38,162 bases of DNA from Oscillibacter sp. (GTDB taxonomy: Bacteria; Bacillota; Clostridia; Oscillospirales; Oscillospiraceae). The position numbers were made by a program, and so were the translations under genes. Each line of letters begins with the position of its first letter. Within the stretch, counting starts at the first letter, position 1. Below the pieces are notes generated by a model. The model did no database searches and was not told the DNA's origin. It saw only the letters and a list, made by a program, of their open reading frames with translations. Location of the stretch: contig JAAVYM010000004.1 in NCBI GenBank assembly GCA_022791135.1, positions 1-38,162 on the forward strand, in the 5' to 3' direction. Shown here one piece after another: positions 1-6,922 of this stretch.

Positions 1-127
1 AAAAATTGGATTGGAAACAGCTTGTCCCATCGAAAATTTTAACAGGTTGTCTTTACACCATCGCCGCCGGAAAAGGCTTATCCTACCAACAATCCAGTGT
101 TTTCAAGGCTTTCCGGTCTTGTTGCGC

Positions 128-550
128 TTACGCCATCGCCCCATCTGCTGCCAAGTCCTCCGTCAAATCGCCGATCACGTCGCCAGTTACCTGCATCGTA
201 GCGGCAGACCAGGGATAGCCAGAGGCGAACTGCGGATACACACCGGTGGTGTGGTCCACAAAGTAGGTGTCAAAGCCTGAGGATTTAATCTGCTCTTCGC
301 TGAGGTTTCGGGTCAACTGATGGACGATGGTGCCGACCATTTCCAAATGGCCCAGCTCTTCTGTCCCGATATCCGTCAGAAGCCCCTTCAGCTCTGCATA
401 GGGCATGGAGTAGCGCTGGCTCAAATAGCGGAGGGAAGCGCCCAGCTCACCGTCAGGTCCGCCATACTGAGAGATAATTACCGCTGCCAGCTTCGGGTTT
501 GAGTTTTTGATTTTGACGGGGTATTGGAGCTTTTTCTCGTATACAAACAT
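128..550 (-). CDS. cotJC: CotJC-like spore coat protein, C-terminally truncated
   Basis: The 140-residue product has the hallmarks of CotJC, a spore coat component of the manganese-catalase-like ferritin fold: N-terminal YEKKLQYPVKI, the SQYGGPDGELGASLRYLSQRY stretch (about 27-47), TDIGTEELGHLEMVGTIV with the metal-type Glu/His residues, and DHTTGVYPQ. CotJC proteins are usually near 190 residues. This frame stops straight after EDLAADGAMA, so the last roughly 50 residues, including the second ExxH helix, are missing. None of the three frames between 127 and 1 on this strand restores them, so it is not a simple one-base shift. The start ATG shares one base with the stop of the upstream gene (TGATG), with AGGAGG nine bases before it, which implies translational coupling. 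Bases 1-127 hold nothing I recognise. The product may be non-functional. Confidence 0.8.
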   Translation of the reverse strand: MFVYEKKLQYPVKIKNSNPKLAAVIISQYGGPDGELGASLRYLSQRYSMPYAELKGLLTDIGTEELGHLEMVGTIVHQLTRNLSEEQIKSSGFDTYFVDHTTGVYPQFASGYPWSAATMQVTGDVIGDLTEDLAADGAMA

Positions 551-1005
551 CAGTCATTCCCTCCTACATCCCAAGGCCACGGATCCTTCAGCCAGGCGAA
601 GCCGTCTTCCGGAGTCAAGTCGGTGGACAACAGGGGGCCATACATTTTCTCGTACTTCTCACGGCCCTCCTTTGCCAGCTTGAGATAGGACCAGTAGAGC
701 TGCAAGACCTCCTGGTCGTTTGCGTGGGTGTCCAAATAAAGGTTCAGTTCCTTAATCGCAAAATCCAGTGCCATCAGCTCCACAAGAGCGGTGTTGGCCA
801 GCTTGGTCTTTGCCTGAATCGCCGCCTTGAAGGGCAGGTCCAAACCAGGGAACAGGGTCCCAGCCTGCAGTGCCTCTGCCCGGCCGAAGCGGGGAGGATT
901 CTGTTCCTGCATGGGAATATAGGGAAACGCCAGCGGGGCGCATGTGGGGAACATACCGGCCCCTACGCCGCAAGAGCCGCTGGGCGTCTGTTCAGGTTTT
1001 TCCAT
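550..1005 (-). CDS. cotJB: CotJA-CotJB fusion spore coat protein
   Basis: The 151-residue protein looks like two normally separate coat proteins joined. Residues about 28-62 (AFPYIPMQEQ, then RAEALQAGTLFPGLDLPF) match the CotJA pattern of a proline-rich lead and a basic-acidic GT-[IL]-FP motif. Residues about 66-125 (LVELMALDFAIKELNLYLDT, HANDQEVLQLY, EKYEKMYGPL) match CotJB. In Bacillus subtilis cotJA, cotJB and cotJC are three consecutive genes encoding inner coat proteins made in the mother cell. There is no stop or start between the two parts here. The ATG is preceded by GGAGG with 7 bases spacing. The stop overlaps the start of the cotJC-like gene. On this strand, CATAGAAT near 1060-1067 could be a SigE-type -10, but I see no convincing -35. 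Confidence 0.8.
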   Translation of the reverse strand: MEKPEQTPSGSCGVGAGMFPTCAPLAFPYIPMQEQNPPRFGRAEALQAGTLFPGLDLPFKAAIQAKTKLANTALVELMALDFAIKELNLYLDTHANDQEVLQLYWSYLKLAKEGREKYEKMYGPLLSTDLTPEDGFAWLKDPWPWDVGGND

Positions 1006-1124
1006 ATGGTTGCCTCCTTATTGCTTAAGGATCGCGCGAAGAAATCGCGCTCAACTTATTCTATGCCCCCGCCGCCGAAAGGGCCACCGACAGGAAAAAC
1101 TGAGACAATTGTTCTGGTAACGCC

Positions 1125-1153
1125 TTGATTTTTGAGGCGGAGCCTGCTATAAT
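1125..1153 (+). promoter_or_regulatory. SigA-type promoter upstream of cwlD
   Basis: TTGATT (1125-1130), a 17-base spacer and TATAAT (1148-1153) make a near-consensus vegetative promoter about 97 bases before the cwlD start. CwlD is normally a late sporulation gene, so a vegetative-type promoter here is slightly unexpected. Confidence 0.6.
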
Positions 1154-1249
1154 AAAAAATATTGGGAACTTCACCTAGAAAATCGTATATTGGATAAGCT
1201 GCCTGTCATATCTTTCTAACACATTTGTTGTTTTAAGGGGGAGCTGTCC

Positions 1250-1972
1250 GTGGTCATTCTGCTGCGCAAACGCGATCTTCTGTTCTCTGGCCTGCTGTGC
1301 TGCTTTTTCTTTGGCCTGGCTGCCGTGCTGTGGAAAGGGACCGCAGTGCCGTCCTTTTCCGTCTGGAACGATTCTCCCGTCACAGTGGTGATCGACCCTG
1401 GCCATGGCGGAGAAGACGGCGGCGCGGTATCTCCCGGCGGTGTACCGGAGAGCCAAATTAACCTGGCGGTCTCCCTTCGGGTCCATGATCTGTTGCGCTT
1501 TGCGGGCCGCCGGACTCGTCTTACCAGAAGCGAGGACATCACCATCTGCGACGAGGGCTTGGATACTATGCGGCAGAGAAAGAGTTCGGACCTGAAAAAC
1601 CGGGTCCGCATCGTGGAGGAGACGGGGAACGCCATTCTCCTGAGCATCCATCAAAACAGCCTGCCTTCCTCTCCCATAACCCACGGCGCACAAGTATTCT
1701 GGAACCGCCAGGAGGGGGCGGAGTCCCTTGCGGAGCAGGTGCAGGACGCGCTGAACGCTGGGATTAACTCCGGAAATGAAAAGCATCCCCGCCAAATTCC
1801 GGACAGCATTTACCTGATGAAGAATATTACCGTGCCGGGGGTGCTAGTGGAGTGCGGCTTTCTTTCCAACGGGCCTGAGACGGAGCGGCTCCAGGACCCG
1901 GATTACCAGCTGCGCCTGGCAGCTGCCATTGCGGCCGGTTTTTTGAGTGCCGGAACGATTTCATCGACATAG
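1250..1972 (+). CDS. cwlD: N-acetylmuramoyl-L-alanine amidase, CwlD type (Amidase_3)
   Basis: The 240-residue protein has an N-terminal membrane/signal segment (about 9-29, LLFSGLLCCFFFGLAAVLW) and one Amidase_3 zinc amidase domain. The zinc ligands are visible as H52 (DPGHGGEDGG), E67 (PESQINLAV) and H134 (LLSIHQNS), with the catalytic Glu as E201 (VECGFLSN). It cuts the amide bond between muramic acid and the stem peptide. In spore formers CwlD works with PdaA to make muramic delta-lactam in the cortex, which is needed for germination. Size and single-domain layout fit CwlD better than vegetative cell-wall amidases. The start is GTG with AAGGGGGAG just upstream. radA follows 15 bases after the stop, so the two may be co-transcribed. 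Confidence 0.85.
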   Translation: MVILLRKRDLLFSGLLCCFFFGLAAVLWKGTAVPSFSVWNDSPVTVVIDPGHGGEDGGAVSPGGVPESQINLAVSLRVHDLLRFAGRRTRLTRSEDITICDEGLDTMRQRKSSDLKNRVRIVEETGNAILLSIHQNSLPSSPITHGAQVFWNRQEGAESLAEQVQDALNAGINSGNEKHPRQIPDSIYLMKNITVPGVLVECGFLSNGPETERLQDPDYQLRLAAAIAAGFLSAGTISST

Positions 1973-1987
1973 GTTCGGAGACTACGA

Positions 1988-3358
1988 ATGAAACAACCAA
2001 AAACACTTTTTTTCTGCACAGAGTGCGGCAATGAAACGGCAAAGTGGGCGGGGCGCTGTCCCGCCTGCGGCGCATGGAACACCGTGGTAGAGCGTCCGAA
2101 GCCGGCCATAAAAGGGAAGGGGGAAAGGGCCTCCGCCCGCGTAACGGCGCCCCCGAAAGCCAGATCTCTCACAGATCTGGGCGATCATGTGGAAATTCGT
2201 TTTTCCACAGGAGTAGGGGAGCTGGACCGGGTCTTGGGTGGCGGTGCCGTCAAGGGTTCTCTCGTGCTGGTGGGCGGCGCGCCCGGTATTGGAAAGTCCA
2301 CTTTGATGCTGCAAATCTGCGGCAAACTCTGTGAATTTGCAAAGGTATTGTATGTATCCGGAGAGGAGTCTCAGCATCAGCTCAAGCTCCGCGCCCAGCG
2401 GCTCCACGTGGAGAGCGAGCGGCTGCTGGTCCTGTCGGAGACCGGGCTGGGGGAGATGCTGGAGGCCGTCAACTTGGAGCAGCCGGATATTTTGATTGTA
2501 GATTCCATCCAAACACTGTATAATGACGCCATTGACTCCCCGGCGGGCAGCGTCAGCCAAGTGAAAGACTGCACCATGGCACTGATGCAGCTGGCCAAGG
2601 GGAGCGGCGTTACGGTATTCGTCATCGGCCATGTAAATAAAGAAGGGTCGATCGCAGGTCCCAAGGTTCTCGAGCATATGGTGGACTGTGTGCTCTACTT
2701 CGAGGGAGACCAGCACACCTTCTGCCGCATTCTCCGGGCAGCTAAAAACCGCTTCGGGGCCACCAACGAAATCGGCGTGTTCGAAATGGGGGACAGTGGG
2801 CTTGTGGAGGTGGAAAACCCCTCTCAGATGTTGCTGTCCGGGCGGCCGGAGGAGACTCCGGGCACTTGCGTCGCCTGTGTGATGGAGGGGGCCAGGCCGG
2901 TGCTGGCGGAGATTCAGGCATTGGTGGTGACCTCCGCCGGAGGGAATCCCCGCCGGACCAGCAATGGTTTTGACTACAACCGGGCGGCCATGTTGCTGGC
3001 CGTGCTGGAAAAACGGGGCGGGCTGAAGCTGTCTGGCTGCGATGCCTATTTGAATATCATCGGCGGACTTCAGCTGGACGAACCTGCGGCAGATTTGGCC
3101 GCTGTGGTAGCCTTGGCCTCCAGCTATTTGGACAAGCCTGTCCCGGGCGACCTGGCAGCCATCGGGGAAGTGGGACTTACCGGAGAGCTGCGCAGTGTCA
3201 GTCAGCTCTCCCAGCGGATTTCCGAGGTCCGGCGGCTGGGGTTCAAGCGCTGTGTGGTCCCGGCTCATCGAGGGATGGGGATGGAGAGTCTTTCAGATCT
3301 GATGCTTTTGCCCGCTCGGAATATCGGTGAGGCGATTCGAGCCGCTTTACGGGGATGA
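1988..3358 (+). CDS. radA: DNA repair protein RadA (Sms)
   Basis: The 456-residue protein is full length for RadA. It starts with a four-cysteine zinc finger (C10, C13, C24, C27). A RecA-like ATPase follows, with Walker A GGAPGIGKST (K103), DILIVDSIQTLY as Walker B, and the RadA-specific KNRFG motif at 253-257. The C-terminal part (about 285-456) is the Lon-protease-like domain that lacks the serine peptidase centre. RadA extends and migrates recombination intermediates together with RecA. GGAG lies eight bases before the ATG. Its last 116 bases are overlapped by a small gene on the other strand. Confidence 0.95.
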   Translation: MKQPKTLFFCTECGNETAKWAGRCPACGAWNTVVERPKPAIKGKGERASARVTAPPKARSLTDLGDHVEIRFSTGVGELDRVLGGGAVKGSLVLVGGAPGIGKSTLMLQICGKLCEFAKVLYVSGEESQHQLKLRAQRLHVESERLLVLSETGLGEMLEAVNLEQPDILIVDSIQTLYNDAIDSPAGSVSQVKDCTMALMQLAKGSGVTVFVIGHVNKEGSIAGPKVLEHMVDCVLYFEGDQHTFCRILRAAKNRFGATNEIGVFEMGDSGLVEVENPSQMLLSGRPEETPGTCVACVMEGARPVLAEIQALVVTSAGGNPRRTSNGFDYNRAAMLLAVLEKRGGLKLSGCDAYLNIIGGLQLDEPAADLAAVVALASSYLDKPVPGDLAAIGEVGLTGELRSVSQLSQRISEVRRLGFKRCVVPAHRGMGMESLSDLMLLPARNIGEAIRAALRG

Positions 3359-3464
3359 AATGGACGCAGGCGCCGCCCAAGGCCGGCAGCCCTGCGGCGG
3401 CAGCGCTGTCCAGCGTGCAAAGGCCCTCGGATTGATAAACACAGTCACTGGTACAAGGAATCAA
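3243..3464 (-). CDS. Small cysteine-rich protein, antisense to radA 3' end
   Basis: The 73-residue product starts at a TTG preceded by GGAGG with a six-base gap, a start that an ATG-only search would miss. Its N-terminal half has four cysteines, C4, C8, C16 and C33 (CTSDC, VYQSEGLC, GGACVHFIP), a spacing typical of the short metal-binding proteins of Clostridia, some of which carry a misleading hydroxymyristoyl-ACP dehydratase name. The C-terminal half (about 37-73) is rich in Ser, Pro and charged residues and reads antisense through the last 116 bases of radA, so it is probably poorly conserved. The ribosome site and the Cys pattern favour a real gene. Its function is unknown; zinc binding is an inference. 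Confidence 0.6.
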   Translation of the reverse strand: MIPCTSDCVYQSEGLCTLDSAAAAGLPALGGACVHFIPVKRLESPHRYSERAKASDLKDSPSPSLDEPGPHSA

Positions 3465-3620
3465 GGCGATCCTCCGTTCTGACGGTTGATATCGTGAACA
3501 ACGTGTTCCAGATGCAGTCCAAACTGCGGCCGCTTTGCGGCCAGCTGCGACGGTTTCTTGCAACAGAGCGAAAAAGCATTAAAAGGATACTTCTCCGTTT
3601 ATCTGATTATAAAAGATAGT

Positions 3621-3641
3621 TTAGCCGAAACGGCTAATTTT
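3621..3641 (+). terminator. Weak terminator-like hairpin downstream of radA
   Basis: TTAGCCG, an AAA loop and CGGCTAA form a 7-bp stem directly followed by TTTT. It lies 260 bases after the radA stop, so if real it ends read-through from cwlD-radA. The T tract is short. Confidence 0.35.
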
Positions 3642-3734
3642 ATGACATTGCTTTAAAATGGCTCCGGTACCTCCAATGGATGGAGAGGTGCTAGCTGGAA
3701 TTATGAATGAGAGAGGAGGCAAATCTGAGGATAT

Positions 3735-3772
3735 CCTCAATTGAACAAAATGTAATTTTTGTTCAATTGAGG
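3735..3772. repeat. 16-bp perfect inverted repeat with 6-bp centre (dif-like architecture)
   Basis: CCTCAATTGAACAAAA (3735-3750), centre TGTAAT (3751-3756) and its exact complement TTTTGTTCAATTGAGG (3757-3772) lie 58 bases before the tyrosine recombinase start. Two equal arms around a 6-bp centre is the layout of Xer crossover sites, and the central TGTAAT is close to the TGTATA found in some dif sites, but the arms do not match the dif consensus. The 437 bases between radA and the recombinase otherwise hold only the Cys-rich gene, a weak terminator and a GC-rich 6-bp hairpin near 3525. There is no T tract after the right arm, so it is a poor intrinsic terminator. It could also act as an RNA hairpin in the leader. 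Confidence 0.7.
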
Positions 3773-3830
3773 GGAGGGCAAAACCTATAACGGCATGAAA
3801 AATGGTTTTCCATCCTCAAGGATACTGGCA

Positions 3831-4844
3831 ATGAGTAATTACCGAACAGAGGCCCCACCGGTCCTGCGGGACTTTCTTGCATATCATGAAACCGTCAAGG
3901 CCCATTCCAAACGGACTGTAGATGAATACTTCCTGGACCTGCGGAATTTCTTTCGTTATCTCAAACAGGTTCGGGACCGCTCGCTGTCCGGCCTTGCGTT
4001 AGACGAGATCGATATTATGGATGTAGACCTGGATTTTGTGGCCAGCGTCACACTGTCGGATATCTATGGCTATATGACCTACCTGAGCCGGGACCGGATC
4101 CAGCATCAGAACAGCCAGATTTCAGATTACGGCCTGAACGCAGCATCCAGAGCCAGAAAATTGGCGACGATACGTTCCTTTTACAATTATTTGACCAACA
4201 AGGTCCATCTGATTCGTGAAAATCCTGTCAAAGATATCGACTCTCCTAAGTTGAAGAAAACCTTGCCCAAATACTTGACTCTTGATGAAAGCATAGAACT
4301 TCTGAATTCTGTAGACGGCAAAAATCAAGAGCGGGATTACTGTATTTTGACCTTGTTTCTCAACTGCGGATTGCGGATCTCAGAGTTAGTCGGCTTAAAC
4401 CTCCGCGATATCCAGGGAGATGCCCTCCGGGTGCTTGGTAAGGGCAACAAGGTGCGGATTCTCTATTTAAATGATGCCTGCCAAGACGCCTTGCAACGCT
4501 ACCTGGCAGTACGCCGTCCCATTGCCGGACGGGACGCCAATGCGCTTTTTCTATCCTCCCGCAATGAGCGGGTCAGCCGCTCTACGGTCCACGCTATGGT
4601 AAAAAAACGTCTCTCCGCCGCCGGGATTGATGAGAGTGAATATTCCTCTCACAAGCTACGGCACACTGCGGCTACACTGATGCTTCAAAACGGTGTGGAC
4701 GTTCGGGCTGTTCAGGAGGTTTTGGGCCATGATCATCTGAATACCACTCAGATTTACACGCATATCGACAATGACGCCCTTCGGATTGCTGCAAAGGCAA
4801 ATCCCCTGTCGCATATGAAAAACATGAAAAAAAAAGACAACTAA
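3831..4844 (+). CDS. Tyrosine recombinase, XerC/XerS-like
   Basis: The 337-residue protein has an N-terminal SAM-like core-binding domain (about 8-130) and a C-terminal phage-integrase catalytic domain. The catalytic set is complete: R182 (CGLRISEL), K204 (GKGNK), H274 and R277 (HKLRH), H300 (LGHDH) and nucleophile Y309 (TQIYTH). It is longer than XerC/XerD (about 300) because of an insertion around residues 60-105. An ATG 36 bases upstream (3795) is in frame, but AAGGA eight bases before 3831 and the family-like start MSNYRTEAPPVL favour 3831. It is a second Xer-type enzyme besides XerD at 22384-23286. The upstream palindrome could be its target. It is followed by a strong hairpin. Whether it resolves chromosome dimers or acts in a local element cannot be told from the sequence. 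Confidence 0.85.
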   Translation: MSNYRTEAPPVLRDFLAYHETVKAHSKRTVDEYFLDLRNFFRYLKQVRDRSLSGLALDEIDIMDVDLDFVASVTLSDIYGYMTYLSRDRIQHQNSQISDYGLNAASRARKLATIRSFYNYLTNKVHLIRENPVKDIDSPKLKKTLPKYLTLDESIELLNSVDGKNQERDYCILTLFLNCGLRISELVGLNLRDIQGDALRVLGKGNKVRILYLNDACQDALQRYLAVRRPIAGRDANALFLSSRNERVSRSTVHAMVKKRLSAAGIDESEYSSHKLRHTAATLMLQNGVDVRAVQEVLGHDHLNTTQIYTHIDNDALRIAAKANPLSHMKNMKKKDN

Positions 4845-4845
4845 G

Positions 4846-4872
4846 ACCCCCGCCTCTTTAAAGGCGGGGGTT
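4846..4872 (+). terminator. Terminator hairpin after tyrosine recombinase
   Basis: A perfect 10-bp stem (ACCCCCGCCT and AGGCGGGGGT) with a 6-base loop starts one base after the TAA stop. The T tract after it is short (TT), so it is a strong hairpin with a weak tail. Confidence 0.65.
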
Positions 4873-4934
4873 CCCTGTCTGCATTCGGAAATTTCGCGTC
4901 AGCCACTTCTATGGAATGTTATGGGGCAACATAG

Positions 4935-5438
4935 TTATGGCCGCATTACGCCCACAATATGGAGCATTCGAATGTTCCGGTATTCATAGGTAGATAGCGG
5001 ACGGTAGTCCGCATCATAACTATGGGCGGCAATCAACACGTTTTCCGGCGTTGCCGGGTGTCCTACGAAAACTACGATAGGAGAATGCTGAAATTCCTCT
5101 CCTTTGAAGGACAATTGAATCAAATCCCCAGGCAACAGCTCCTCCAGGCCGCATGGCCGTCCTACCGGGCCAATAGACTGATTGCTCCTGGTCAAAAAAT
5201 TGTATAGATATTCCACACCGGTCCAGGCCGGAGCCTTTCGGTTTGCGTCAATATAGTACCAGCCGTATGTTGGGGTAAAATTCATGATGCCGCTGCCGGC
5301 ATAAATACATTGGGATGCGAAGTTCGTGCAATCCCCACCTATGTTTTCGTAATCGTAAAAGAGCGGATTCCGGCCATAGGCCCACTGATGGGCATATAAG
5401 ACTGCAGCTCTCCGGTCATATGACTGTAATTGCGGCAT
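4935..5438 (-). CDS. Stand-alone Amidase_6-type (NlpC/CHAP-like) protein
   Basis: The 167-residue protein matches the putative amidase domain Amidase_6 (PF12671): YDRRAAVLYAHQWAYGRNP at the start, the Cys nucleophile in GGDCTNFASQC (about residue 36), the W-rich segment GWYYIDANRK, the LLPGDLIQL strand and a histidine in HSPIVVFVG. This papain-like fold is found in cell-wall or peptide hydrolases. There is no signal peptide or membrane segment, so the substrate and location are unclear. Related domains also occur in spore proteins of Clostridia, but I see no direct link here. The ATG is preceded by GGGGAGGG. It is convergent with the recombinase and ends 62 bases after the terminator hairpin. 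Confidence 0.75.
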   Translation of the reverse strand: MPQLQSYDRRAAVLYAHQWAYGRNPLFYDYENIGGDCTNFASQCIYAGSGIMNFTPTYGWYYIDANRKAPAWTGVEYLYNFLTRSNQSIGPVGRPCGLEELLPGDLIQLSFKGEEFQHSPIVVFVGHPATPENVLIAAHSYDADYRPLSTYEYRNIRMLHIVGVMRP

Positions 5439-5740
5439 ACCGCTTCCCTCCCCTTCCCCACAGGATATGCGGCGGGGATCACTCCGGTGCGCATCGTTCC
5501 TTCTTTCGTTTTCAAAAATGTCAGGACGTAAAAAATGCTCTATAGCAATGACACCTAGACTTCAATTCTGCGGACATCGCTTCCCTGCCGGTATATACCA
5601 GCAAACGTCAACGGTAGCTTGTGCATCGGACGCAGCTGCGCCGGTCACTGGGGGATTGGAGGCCATTGGCCACCGGCAAGCGGAACCGGGTATATACCGA
5701 CGCATTGCTTGCTACTGCTATCAATGCCTATAATCGAGAC
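5439..5740. other. Non-coding gap with paired palindromes
   Basis: I see no supported gene in this stretch. It contains two copies of the 10-bp palindrome GGTATATACC at 5590-5599 and 5690-5699, exactly 100 bases apart. TTGCTT (5705-5710) and TATAAT (5729-5734) with 18 bases between them could be a further promoter for the next gene. Reading frames in the area lack ribosome sites and protein-like composition. Confidence 0.4.
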
Positions 5741-5769
5741 TTGAATGTCATTCACATTAGTGGTATACT
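5741..5769 (+). promoter_or_regulatory. SigA-type promoter for small membrane protein
   Basis: TTGAAT (5741-5746), 17 bases and TATACT (5764-5769) form a near-consensus promoter 45 bases before the ATG at 5815. Confidence 0.6.
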
Positions 5770-5814
5770 TAATTCGTAACAACCTCGCCGAATGCAAATT
5801 TGGAGGCAACAAAA

Positions 5815-6069
5815 ATGGATGGATTTCTTTTTACAATCTTGCTGTTTTTAGCATTTCTCTTATTGATGGTGTTCATAATATCCAGCCTAAAAGGAAAGCG
5901 AGCCGTATACCTGGCTGCCGTTACTGCGACTTTATCTGCATGGTTTGTGGGATTGCTTTTGGATGTAAATATCGATTTGGGAATGGATTTATTTTTTAGG
6001 ATAATTTTACCTATACTGTCCATGGGACTTTGTATTTTGAATTCCATTATAAAAATAAAAACAGATTGA
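5815..6069 (+). CDS. Small membrane protein of unknown function
   Basis: The 84-residue protein is almost entirely hydrophobic. Three likely membrane segments are at about 4-22 (LFTILLFLAFLLLMVFIIS), 31-48 (LAAVTATLSAWFVGLLL) and 55-77, and it ends in a short basic tail (KIKTD). The start ATG has GGAGG eight bases upstream, and a good promoter lies just before that, so expression is plausible. The base composition is more AT-rich than in the housekeeping genes around it, which suits an acquired segment. I do not recognise the family. Confidence 0.6.
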   Translation: MDGFLFTILLFLAFLLLMVFIISSLKGKRAVYLAAVTATLSAWFVGLLLDVNIDLGMDLFFRIILPILSMGLCILNSIIKIKTD

Positions 6070-6087
6070 TAAGTTGCAGAATATTGA

Positions 6088-6264
6088 ATACAGCCAAGGA
6101 CTGCAAGTCCAGAAAGATTGCGTTACCTGTTCACCTATGGAAAGCGCATAGATGAATATGCAAAAGGCCTACGGATTTTATACCTGGATAAAATATGGGG
6201 TATTCACTCTGAAAAGGATTTTCTTGATGTAAGAAAGAATTTTACTAGGAAAAGAAGTGGTTGA
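6088..6264 (+). pseudogene. Relic of a large serine recombinase (internal piece)
   Basis: The open stretch has no start. It encodes GKRIDEYAKGLRILYLDKIW, then GIHSEKDFLDVRKNF. This resembles the LYLDK-x-x-G-x-I-S-E-x-x-F segment found in the coiled-coil part of large serine recombinases of Clostridia. Nothing recognisable remains of the resolvase catalytic domain. A second piece of the same family lies at 6746-6922, with the DUF3781 gene between them. Bases 6265-6453 hold nothing I can name. Confidence 0.5.
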
Positions 6265-6453
6265 AAGTTTTGGTTGCTTCCAGAGAGCAGCAGCTGGCGG
6301 CATTTCGTGAGTGAATTTCCGCAGAGGATGACAGGTGCGCACTTGTTGAGCAATATTCAAATCCCAATTCGACTTCGTGTTCCTAGTAAATTGTAGTGGA
6401 TAAATATACAGTATAGCGCAAAAAAAACAGCTTTGAAATGCGGTGATGTTAAA

Positions 6454-6696
6454 ATGAATAGCTTAATTGAAAACATTGATAAACTTCATACAACAGAGAT
6501 GGGGGCAGAGCGAATAAAAAGGAACTGCCAAATTGAAACAAGTGATCTTGTCCAATGGAGCAAGGTGCAGATTTTGGACGAAACCGCCACAATAGAGAGA
6601 ATTGGGAAAAATTGGTATATAACTGTAGGTAGTTACAAAATAACCGTAAACGCACATAGTTATACAATTATCACTGTGCATAAGGCTAAAGCATAA
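6454..6696 (+). CDS. DUF3781 family protein
   Basis: The 80-residue product reads MNSLIENIDKLHTTEMGAER, then IKRNCQIETSDLVQWSKVQI, a single KNWYITVGSYKITVNAHSYT strand region and IITVHK at the end. This matches my memory of DUF3781 (PF12636), a family of short soluble proteins of unknown function in Firmicutes. The full family length is present. An in-frame TTG lies 21 bases upstream, but the ATG at 6454 fits the family start and has GGTGAT six bases before it. The gene sits in an AT-rich, rearranged area between two pieces of a serine recombinase, so it may have come in with a mobile element. Confidence 0.7.
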   Translation: MNSLIENIDKLHTTEMGAERIKRNCQIETSDLVQWSKVQILDETATIERIGKNWYITVGSYKITVNAHSYTIITVHKAKA

Positions 6697-6745
6697 TCTG
6701 CACAATTGGATTCATGGATTATTTTACGCTGAAAACGAGAGCTAA

Positions 6746-6922
6746 GGCATTGGAAACACAAAAGGAAATTGGGAGATATACAAATCCGGGACATTTACCC
6801 GAGAAATGGTGGAAGTCCTGATCGATCGCATATCCGTAGAGAAATACCTCCCTGGTGAGAAGGACCCTCTGCTTGAGATTCACAGGAATTTCTATTGGAG
6901 GCTAAAGCTTCTAGAGGCTTAG
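6746..6922 (+). pseudogene. Relic of a large serine recombinase (C-terminal end)
   Basis: The frame without a start encodes KSGTFTREMVEVLIDRISVE and LLEIHRNFYWRLKLLEA before a TAG. The T-REMV-E-LID-I pattern followed by an I-x-x-NF strand is the usual C-terminal tail of large serine recombinases. Upstream similarity seems to continue in another frame (KALETQKEIGRY, about 6742-6780), which indicates a frameshift. Bases 6923-7126 carry no gene, only an exact tandem copy of ATCGCTGTCCTT (6993-7004 and 7005-7016). Confidence 0.55.

Noticed and set aside
1982..3268. Minus-strand frame opposite radA
   Set aside because: Shadow of radA. Only the last part near 3243-3464 has its own TTG start, GGAGG site and Cys pattern, and that part is reported separately.
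3500..3545. GC-rich hairpin GGCCGC-TTT-GCGGCC as terminator of radA
   Set aside because: The stem is only six pairs and is not followed by a T tract.
3684..3746. Possible 13-codon leader peptide ending inside the palindrome before the tyrosine recombinase
   Set aside because: ATG at about 3704 and a TGA inside the left arm exist, but there is no well-placed ribosome site and no amino-acid run typical of attenuators.
5439..5733. Plus-strand frames in the gap after the Amidase_6 gene as genes
   Set aside because: They have no ribosome sites, unusual composition and no recognisable similarity.
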